Origin: Saccharina japonica
Lineage: Eukaryota > Sar > Phaeophyceae > Laminariales > Laminariaceae
DNA length: 64,000 nt
Assembly (NCBI GenBank): GCA_008828725.1
Contig: MEHQ01000321.1
Location: 717,479-781,478, forward strand
Direction of reading: 5' to 3'
The first letter of the stretch is position 1. Every line of letters begins with the position of its first letter. Below the pieces are notes generated by a model. It was not told where the DNA came from. It worked only from the letters and a program-made list of their open reading frames with translations, and made no database searches. Shown here piece after piece: positions 55,471 through 64,000 of this stretch. The position numbers and the translations under genes were made by a program.

Positions 55471-56339
55471 GGGTAATAACACCCGGGAACAAACCCGGGT
55501 ATGGTCCTCTACGTACCCTACAGAAACAAGCTTGCAAAGTTTCCATACGTACCAGCACAGCAGTAGTACAGGATACCTTTAAAAAAACAGGAAAACTGGA
55601 CAAGGCTGCATTTCTCGTGTGAGAGAGGGTGCTTTTAACGCTATAACTTTAATATAAACAAGTCTCGAATTTACGATTTCCTCTAAATATCAGACTGGCT
55701 TGTTACTGAAAAATAGTCTGTTTCAAATGTTGTTGTGTTCTGTGCTGTTCTAGTAAATGGGGTGAACTCGCCACGAACAGCAGCTAAATGTATCAAACCA
55801 CACCACGGCACACCAAGCCAGCACCAGGTAATCCGCGCTCGTTCACTACACGGTGGCGAACCGCATGCTTGTCGCGGGAACCCAGGGCAAGCTGGGGCCG
55901 TCGGCACGACTACTTGATAGATATATGCAGGCTCCATCACCGCTGTCGGATTTTGCCGGGCCTAGTACAACGCCAGAACACATGTATACGCTCGTACTTC
56001 GAAGTACCAGGTATACTGTTAACAGCATATTATATATAATATATTAGCATGTACGGCATGGAGCTGGTACTACCGAGTACGATACGTACAATGTGATATA
56101 TACGTACGACGTGAACGTACCTGGTACTATATACGACTACGGTACGTACAATACGTACAATACATACGAAAAAGGTATGTTTGTCATAGGCACCTGTTAC
56201 ACAAGTCTTACAACATCATGCTTATCTTTGGGCGGCGAAATACGCAAGTATCAGCAAGACGAGCACAAAAAGGCCATAGAGTACGTATCAATAGTAATAT
56301 AAGACCGTACGGGTAAGGTATGGTCTGAACTCGATTAGG
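55471..56339. other. Unassigned stretch between minisatellites
   Basis: Short frames only. The segment 56050-56165 is rich in GTAC words ('gtacgtac', 'cgtacaatacgtac'). Confidence 0.4.
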
Positions 56340-56710
56340 TACCGGCACCCCAGGTATTGTGACAAAGGTATACCCTTACCCCGGGTATTGTGGCACGGGG
56401 CGTACAGAACTTACAGAAGTTCCGGGTACGGGTCTGGATGTCGTACAGAACTCACAGAAGTTCTGGGTGCGGGTATGAACGGGTTACAGAACTCACAGAA
56501 GTTCCGGGTACTGTGACACAGGCGTACAGAACTCACAGAAGTCCCATGCGGGTATAAACTAGTTGTACCCGTACCCCGGGTATTGTGGCACCGGGCGTAC
56601 AGAACTCACAGAAGTTCCGGGCAAGGGTATAGATGTCGTACAGAACTCACAGAAGTTCCGGGTACGGGTATACATGTCGTACAGAACTTACAGAAGTTAT
56701 TTGTAGCGTA
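56340..56710. repeat. Minisatellite array 2
   Basis: The same unit family and orientation as 55040-55470, with six to eight copies. Both arrays are followed by similar 'gtaataacacccgggaa' or 'gtaatacccgggtaa' sequence, so they are two copies of a larger block. Confidence 0.75.
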
Positions 56711-56941
56711 ATACCCGGGTAAGTACCCCGGGTATGGTTTTATGGGTACCCTACACAACACAACTTTGAATCCTTCCATATATACCAGGAATACAACTTC
56801 AAAAACCCGGGGACTACAACAGACACCCCGCGGGCCGATACTACCCCGCACGGTGGTCCTTGCGTTTACGTTCAGAGCGGTGCATCACAGCACACTGTGA
56901 GTACTGCCACACACGTTATACTTACTACATACGGGCAGCGC

Positions 56942-56978
56942 AGGGCTAGCGCCACGGGCGAAGCCGTGGCCGTACCGC
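56942..56978. repeat. GC-rich palindrome shared with 8210-8246
   Basis: The stem GCCACGGGC-GAA-GCCGTGGC is flanked by 'gggctagc' and 'cgtaccgc'. It is the reverse complement of the block near 8.2 kb, with very few differences. Confidence 0.5.
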
Positions 56979-57120
56979 AAGTAGCTTCAAATCCGAGCAC
57001 ATACATAGAGGAGGCGGTGCCCGTTTTTACACCTCCCGCGCAGGTATGTACGTACTGTACCTGGTATGTATCACCTGTGTTGCAATGCCCACGAAAAATA
57101 AAACGATGTTATCAAATATC

Positions 57121-58479
57121 TTGACAAAGAGAGACTGGAATCACATCTACCCCGGTTGTTTTTCCTGTAGGACTTTTCGTGATCCTGCCCTACGAGTAGC
57201 TCCGGACTTTCTCATTAACACATACATGATGTGGCAAGGCAGATATAAGCTCCTTGACACGTGCACTCCCGCCAGTGTGCCAAAGCGGGAACAGATTCCG
57301 TGGCCTTCTTCGATGCGGACATCGTCGTTGAAGTTTGAAAATGTGGTTCCAGTCGCTTGAATATGCGGTTTCTCATACTGTATTCCAGTTTTTTTTTTTT
57401 TTTTCTGCTGTAGAACCAGCACGAGGTATTTGTATTCGTTTATTTTCTGCCGTAGAACATGTTGTAAGAAGTTGATATTAATAAAGCTGTTTTTGATTGA
57501 TGATGATAAGTTAGAAAGACGACCCTAAAATGAGTCGGCGTGATTGATCTCGAGGACAAGGTTGAGAATTGGATGGGCTTTTGGCTGCCGCTCGTACTCG
57601 GTAGATATTGGATCTGGAGGACATGGATGTATCTGGGTGTTTGGAAGATACACAATGGTACTGTACGAGGTGGAAAGGCCGTCATTACTGTAGATACTAC
57701 CCAGCTTTGGTACCAGGAAAATGCTGCGAAGTATAGTTAAAGGTCGTGGCATGGGATTGATTGCAGAAAATACAACACGGTCCTTTTATGAGTACGCAAT
57801 CGGAGCTGTTTTTGTGCTCATACTGTGCTCAGAAGTTCGCTAGCTTGGAGCCTTTTCTCTGATCGAACCACGAGATGGCAAGCCAGCGGGGTCAAAAGAG
57901 ACTGGTGTAAGCGAGGATCAGGCGAGTGCAGTCAGTATGCAAGGATTGGTAGGCGGCCAGTGAAGCAGAAGGATAAAGAACGCTCAATCACACAGGAGTT
58001 ATCAATCATCTCGTAAGACTTGAAGCCGGCATGCATGCATCCTCTGTATTATACGGAACAACCTGTTCCAGATTGTGATCACATTTTGAGTGGACAGCGG
58101 GCAAGGCCACAGCGCCTCGCTAGTGAGACTCGCCAAACCGAGCGAGTCGAGTCCACTTATGATTACAAATGAGCACGAGGGATTCCTTGTACTCGTTCTG
58201 CAGCAGATAAAAACACTTGGCTACAGTACGAGAAACCACATGTTCGAGCGCCTGGAACCACATTTTCAAATTTCAACGACGAGGTCCGCATCGAAGGAGG
58301 CCACGGAATCTGCTGCCGCTTTGGCACACTGAAGAGGGTTTATCAAGGGGCTTATATTTGCCTTGACAAATTATGTATTAATCGGAAAATTCGGAGCTAG
58401 GGCAGAATTACGAAAAGTCCTCCGTACGAGTAGAGGAAAAACAACCGGGGTAGATGTGGTTCCAGTGTCTCTGTGTGAA
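57121..58479. mobile_element. 1.36-kb element with about 310-bp inverted ends
   Basis: 57121-57440 and 58165-58479 are inverted copies. The ends TTGACAAAGAGAGACTGGA (left) and, reversed, TTCACACAGAGACACTGGA (right) define the borders, and 'accccggttgtttttcct' is shared. Both arms encode a similar peptide with V-R-I-E-x-G-H-G-I-C-x-R-F-G-T-L reading inward to outward. The 720-base core has no recognisable transposase. Confidence 0.65.
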
Positions 58480-58499
58480 GAGTTTATTTTTGGGCAAAT

Positions 58500-59273
58500 G
58501 CCAAAACCAGGTATACCTGATCTATTTGAGCCAAAATAAGGTATATACTAAAACCAAGTAAAAATCGCACGCCACGAAGGGTGTTTTTCAAGGATTTTTG
58601 GCTGTGAGAAATAATAAAACATACTCTTGAATTTGCGCCTGAACAGCAAAATGATAGCGAATGTATCATATGTGTCCTCCGAACTCTGGATCAATGTTGT
58701 ATGTTATTTTAAGTACGGGTATCAATATCTGCCGTATGCTTTCATTGCTTTCGTGATCACTCCTACGACGTGTATTTCTTATTTCCGTATTATTGTACCA
58801 GGTACCAGGTATGTATGTACATATACCTATATACAGCAGTAGTCGTGGCCACATTGATAGCATACGAATAAAACATCGAGTTAATTCGAGACTAAACTGC
58901 TCGCTTTCCGTACCGTGTCGGCAAGCAGCAGTACGTAATATATTACAACAGGTTCATTGTGCTGTATGCGCGCGTATGATACGTTATGTAGTCGTTGTGG
59001 CCGGTCATATTATATGTACGTAGTGTGGTGATGTCTTCGTGTCGGGCGTATAGGAGACAGTGTACGTATGGCCTCTGATTGGCTCAAAAATCGCCAAAAT
59101 CAGTTGAAAGCTACACAAAGTAGACAAATCCAGGTGTACCTGACCATTTTATGCCAAAATCAGGTACGATGTGAGGCTGGCCAATGACAGGTGTCCTAGA
59201 GTGTGATTTGTACTTGGTTTTAGTGTATTACCTGTTTTTGGCACCAGAGTGACCAGGTGTACCTAATTTTGGC
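58500..59273. mobile_element. 774-bp element with about 75-bp inverted ends
   Basis: The left end 'gccaaaaccaggtatacct' and inner 'actaaaaccaagta' are matched in reverse by the right end, 'tacttggttttagt' and 'aggtgtacctaattttggc'. There is no coding frame of note. The word 'aggtatacct' also occurs in the intron 2 repeat, so the two families may be related. Confidence 0.6.
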
Positions 59274-62200
59274 TAAAACCCTTTATTCTTTGTTTTTGTG
59301 AGCACGGCATTACAGGTGGTACTCGCTGCAACAGAGTACCTGTGGTCTGTGGTACAGTAGCTGCTGCTGTAGTATACAGCAGCAGTACACAGTGCGAGTC
59401 GTACGAATGTTTGGCCGTGTTGTGAGTCTCACCTCTCACCTATTAATAGCACCTATTAATAGCAGCGCTCTCTTCAGGTTTATATACCAGTGACCACCAA
59501 GGAGCAGAACGACGAAGAGGTGTTTGCACGGCCGGTCTTTTTGCTTGATTGAGCAGGCTGTGGCGAAGAAGCAGGGTACTGAAGAAAATAGGTAGATGTC
59601 AGACGTTCCGTTGTAAGTTCGTGGTGTAAGCTCGCGTTGCGTGTGCCTCGATGCAATGGCAATGACATTGCCTCGATGTCTCGATGTGTCAAAAATCAAA
59701 AACGCGATTTTCGAGGTTTTGTAGAAAACAATACGGCGGACATATCGGGGAGTAGGGGACGGATAGGCCTGCCGGTTTCAGCTCGCCGGTTTCCGGTTTC
59801 GGATTTCGGGGGGAAAAGCCGCGGGTATATCTTTAGCCCAGCCTACAGCAGCAAGCAGTGGTAAATACCCGCCGGAAACGGTTTTATGCTGAAATTGAAG
59901 AGCGCGCACAGATATGTGGCCCTTTAATGCTTTCCATATCGTTCTACTTCTTTCTGTGCGGTGCCTGTGCTTTGCGAACTCGGCACTCCTATAGCGGCGT
60001 GCATCGATCGAGCGTATGTCCCGGTCGATGATGATGATGATGATGTGGTTGGGTCTGGCCGTGTTAGTTCATTTACTTACTGTACCGCTTTACCGCGATG
60101 CTTTCGGGGGATGGGTGACATTGTTGTCTCTATTGCTGGTGGTGTTTGGTCTTGTCTTCTTGTTTGTGATTATCATCTATTATATAGTCGGGCGTCCCGA
60201 CGGTTTTTTCGCGTTTCGCCCACGTTCGTTTCGTACCGGTACGATATTTTACATCCACTCTGTCGCCGTCATCAAAAATCAAAAATCAAAACAAAAACTC
60301 ACAGCTGGCTGGCGTATGTATGTTTCATACGAGTACCTGGACCATGGCATACTACTGCTGTAGTAGCAGTAGTACGAGTACTCGTAATGAGTGGATCCCA
60401 TCATAATACGCCGCCGCCAGCTACTGCTTACTGCACCGGGTATACAGTACTGTAGTATACACACGTACCAGGTAGTAAAAACTGATACTAATAATATGAT
60501 ACGTACATTCATGCAGTCGCTTCGATTCGGGTTATTATAGGGCGGTACACGTGCACTGCTAATAATCGTTGGCCCCCTCAACAAAAAAAGCGCCTCCTCT
60601 GTTTTCCTCGTAAATTCAGTAGTAGTAGTAGTAGTCATTGGCGCAACACCTCACAGACACTGCGGGTTCAGGGAGGGTCCCAAGCCGCACCAGCAGGGTG
60701 GTAGTTGATATCGCGCTACAGTAGTACCGTTGGCATCCCATTCAGCAACGAGGACAGCAAATACACTGACTGCTCGGACGACGCTCAAAACGTCCAGTCA
60801 ATCCAGCCACACACAGGTGAAATTAATTATTGGGACGCGATTACAATGCGACACGTATGTATTGTGTCGGGCTTGTCGGCTGGACTGCAATGATGTCGTC
60901 AACGGTTAGGGTTTACGACGGTCTCTTCTTGCTGCAGTTTACCCAAGGTTTACCGCATGGACTGTTAAGTAAGGTAGAGACCCTTGCTTCCTCTGCAGCG
61001 CAACACGCTCACGATGTGATATGACAGGGTGTACCGTAGTACGAGACAAACAAGATACTCGTGTGTTGCAAAAATAAGCATACCGTATTGTGTGTACTCG
61101 TACAATAATAGTAGTCGTAGCCGTATCAAATAATGATGATGACTGATCTTATTCTGACGAGTTGCCTCACTACGGATGGATGTGAGGCCAACGTGCACTG
61201 CGTCACCTGCAAAAACAACTTGCTCAGATCAACGCCCGATCAGTTTGTGCGTACGTGTTCTGCGAACAGCTGATGATGATGCTGGACTTGATCGCTCATT
61301 CTCTTGTTGCGCATCTTCCACCACCAGTGTCGCGAAACACCGTATATCGGCACGCTGCAGGGATCGGCCTCGAGAAAGACGACGAGTACGTATACTATTA
61401 CTACTGTATTCCGCTTGTGGGAACTCAGAGCGGAAAAATGACGACACAAACCGACGAATACATACAGCAAAACGATCACTACCGAATGGGGGGATGATAC
61501 CAATTGGTGTCCGAGTTTCAATGCAAGGAGTCGTGCGGTACAGAGGCGCGGCATATATATGATGATATCATCTATCTATATGTACTCGTGTAGCGCTTGG
61601 CGCTCACGCTGTTCGTGGGCGGTTGATGTGACACCATAAAAAAATAGTATCATCGTTATGGTCGCTATCTCGAGGCCCCACAAACAGTATCGGGTGTTTG
61701 CTGGCTTTTCACATACTGTACATGCATACCTGGTACGTACTATAGTAGTACAGTAGTAGGAGCCACATGCCCCATGCCACTATGTTTTACTGATCGGTCC
61801 TGAAATGAACTGAAGTACAGTGCAGTACAACAACAGCATACTTCGAAGTGAAGTATACTGTGGTATCATACCTAAAGTACACGTACAGCAGGTACCAACA
61901 CAGGTACCAGGTATTTGCCATCCGATTTGCGTTTTGCAATGGTATCATTCACCAGATAGATTATGTCTGTTCCATGAGCCAAGACGCGGCGTGCAGCGTG
62001 AGCCACAAGTAGGAGGTGTGCCGTAATCAGGCAGCGGTGCTGCTGCTGTGTGTGTGTGTGGACTCCGGAGACATCCCGCCGAAGGTCATTATGTTTGCCC
62101 TCATAGGCACTACTTACCACCACTCTGTCTGTAAAAGTAAGGATCGTTTTGTTATCCGTAGTCGCCTGCAACAACAGTAGGAAGTAGTAGTACAGCAGTA

Positions 62201-64000
62201 GGACAACGTTCACAAAACAATTTATTTACGGAGGAAGGTAGGTGCAGTCACGCGTCAGCAGTAATTTCCTGTTGTGTATAGAGACTACTGGATATTTATC
62301 AAGTGGACTCGCGCGAACATGTCACCAATAGGTGCGTGCTACCCCACGAATCAGTATGTATGTATGTATGTGCAGAGCCCGTCCTACGGTGGTAGGGGGT
62401 GCACTATGTTTTTGCGCCATTTTTTGTTTTCTCACTGACCGAGCTCTCTAAAGTTGAGGAGCTGCTATCATGCATTACATACAGCAGCAGAGTGCCCGAC
62501 CATTGTATCGTTGGATCCTATGTGCATATTTGAACTTTCTCGGTAGATGACTGCAGTAAGTATAGTAGCCGGCGCGATTGTGTGTCGGGCTCACGATAGG
62601 TTTCAACATTTCTCGCATGCGGTACAGTAAAGGAGTCTCAGAAAATCCAGGATATTGGTATACCCCACCACTACCACCACTAACTACTACAGCTGTAATA
62701 CCACTACCACCACACACCGTATATACTCGTAGCATGCATCAGCAGCATATAGAAAAAAAAAAACATGTAGTTTCTTTCTTCGGCTGCACGATGAAAGTTT
62801 GGCAAATCCTACGACAGGGTGGTAGAGGCGCACCCAAATGTTCTGAAGGTCATCTTTACTTGAGAGGAGCTCCTACTATGCTCCACCCAATAAAACTTCG
62901 AGTAGACAAGAATAATGAAAAGTGCGACCCGTTGGACAATCCCATGAACAGCCCTGGTAAAGAGCAATAATAATGCCTTTGAGGGGTGACGGCTTATCTT
63001 CTGAGCTCTTCTCGCATGAGGAACGCTCAACGTTGTCTCCCGAAACATTAGTTCGAAGAACGTTCGTTTGCGCAATAACACCCGACCAACATTTGTATGC
63101 GCTGTATGCGCGAGTCCTCAACTAAAACAAAAAATCCAGGAATCATAGTAACCGGTATAGCTGCTCACCTAAGGAGCTCAATTGGTCAGAATGCTACTGC
63201 CTCAGATGGTATAAACTAACTCCTGTAATCCCCTTGCATTATCATATTGCTATTCCATTTGCCGTCTGACAATGTGCAGCTCTGATTCCCATCATGCCAT
63301 TCACATGGAATTATCAATCATCTCCCTGGATACTTGACAAACGTACGTATGTAAATAATGCAGTCGTTCTCCTCATGAACTGCCTTCACTGACCCTGTGG
63401 AGTGTGTCCCGGTGGAGTTGCTCGCTATTTATACCAGCAAATAGTGCCATGATTTGGTGGCAAATAGTTCCATGATTTGGTGGTGTTTTATGGCGGGCGC
63501 TCTGGAACAAGCCGTCCCATGGGGTAAGCTTACGTCGACGGGTGGTGATGTGATGCGTATTTCAACAAAAAAATCCGCGCGCTGTCAGTGCCTGCGGCGA
63601 GGTCAACTCCGCTCGATGAGGCACGGTTTTACCTTTGTCGTGCGGCCGGTAATCAGAACCACCCCATCGGGGCGACCGCCCCTCCCCCCGCCCCGCCCCC
63701 CCGCCTCGCATCTTTGGCTGCATGCTTTCGTAAATACCCAGTTTGGCTGTTCAATTAGGTCCGAACATGTTTTTTTTGTTTTTCTAGAACTGACTGTGTA
63801 GGGCCATGAAGCCGAGCGGCGTAATACAAACGACGACAAATTTGATCATGCATGGCATGGAATGGCTGTACCGTATCTCGCGAGAGAAACGTTTCGGGAC
63901 AACAAGACCCTTCTTCTGCCGTCGGCATAGAGCAGCAGCAGTCGACCCCTTTCTGTGAGATGCCTTCGTAGTTGATTCACACGAACACCGGCGCGTAAAC
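59274..64000. other. Unassigned right end of the window
   Basis: No gene is recognised. It contains CAG/CTG runs near 59355-59390, a (GAT)n run at 60026-60043 inside a short hydrophobic frame, a 'tag' run at 60619-60635, a (TG)n run at 62048-62061 and a (TATG)n run at 62355-62371. The frame 60016-60363 encodes a hydrophobic stretch that could be one or two membrane segments, but nothing supports it as a gene. Confidence 0.4.

Noticed and set aside
55040-56710. CRISPR-like array
   Set aside because: Units vary in length and sequence, 'spacers' are not unique, there are no cas genes, and the surrounding DNA is eukaryotic.
60016-60363. Small membrane protein
   Set aside because: The hydrophobic frame starts in a (GAT)n microsatellite, has no family resemblance and no neighbouring exon signal.

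Overview
The window looks like nuclear DNA of a stramenopile, most likely a brown alga or a close relative. The strongest pointers are an intron-poor gene built from EsV-1-7 motifs (Cys-x4-Cys-x16-Cys-x2-His, a family greatly expanded in brown algae), a GT-AG gene with kilobase introns, internal TTAGGG-type telomere repeats, and abundant Ty1/copia elements and small inverted-repeat elements. No bacterial, organellar or CRISPR-like organisation is seen. The species assignment is inference from family distribution, not from a search.

Only two host protein genes can be supported. (1) 22380-32235, plus strand: a seven-exon gene reconstructed here from splice sites and family similarity. It encodes a predicted 324-residue secreted six-bladed beta-propeller of the SMP-30/gluconolactonase/LRE type, with its candidate metal ligands intact and introns of 0.5-2.4 kb full of small transposons. 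(2) 49873-51972, minus strand: a 699-residue EsV-1-7 repeat protein with about 17 zinc-finger-like motifs and a recent internal 585-bp duplication.

Layout. 1-3000: diverged satellite array. 3.2-10 kb: small TIR elements, a 1.48-kb dispersed repeat and local duplications. 10-13.9 kb: CATG-rich tract, CAG-type microsatellites, otherwise nothing recognisable. 13907-19937: an intact, young Ty1/copia element (455-bp LTRs, 5-bp target duplication). 20-22.3 kb: a stem-loop carrying telomere repeats, then unassigned DNA. 22.4-32.2 kb: the beta-propeller gene. 34.8-36.1 kb and on: a decayed copia element of a second family, interrupted by a complete minus-strand copia element (36144-41857) that carries two inactivating changes. 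44.3-45.8 kb: second copy of the 1.48-kb repeat, itself holding a TTAA-targeted MITE. 46.3-47.7 kb: the tail of a non-LTR retrotransposon fused to a CCGCGG-rich tract. 48-49.5 kb: purine-rich array and MITE pieces. 49.9-52.0 kb: the EsV-1-7 gene. 52-64 kb: stem-loop elements, a solo LTR, minisatellites and two larger TIR elements, with no recognisable gene.

The two host genes show no functional link. Most of the sequence is transposon-derived, and its main value is the record of nested insertions, target sites and palindromic elements.
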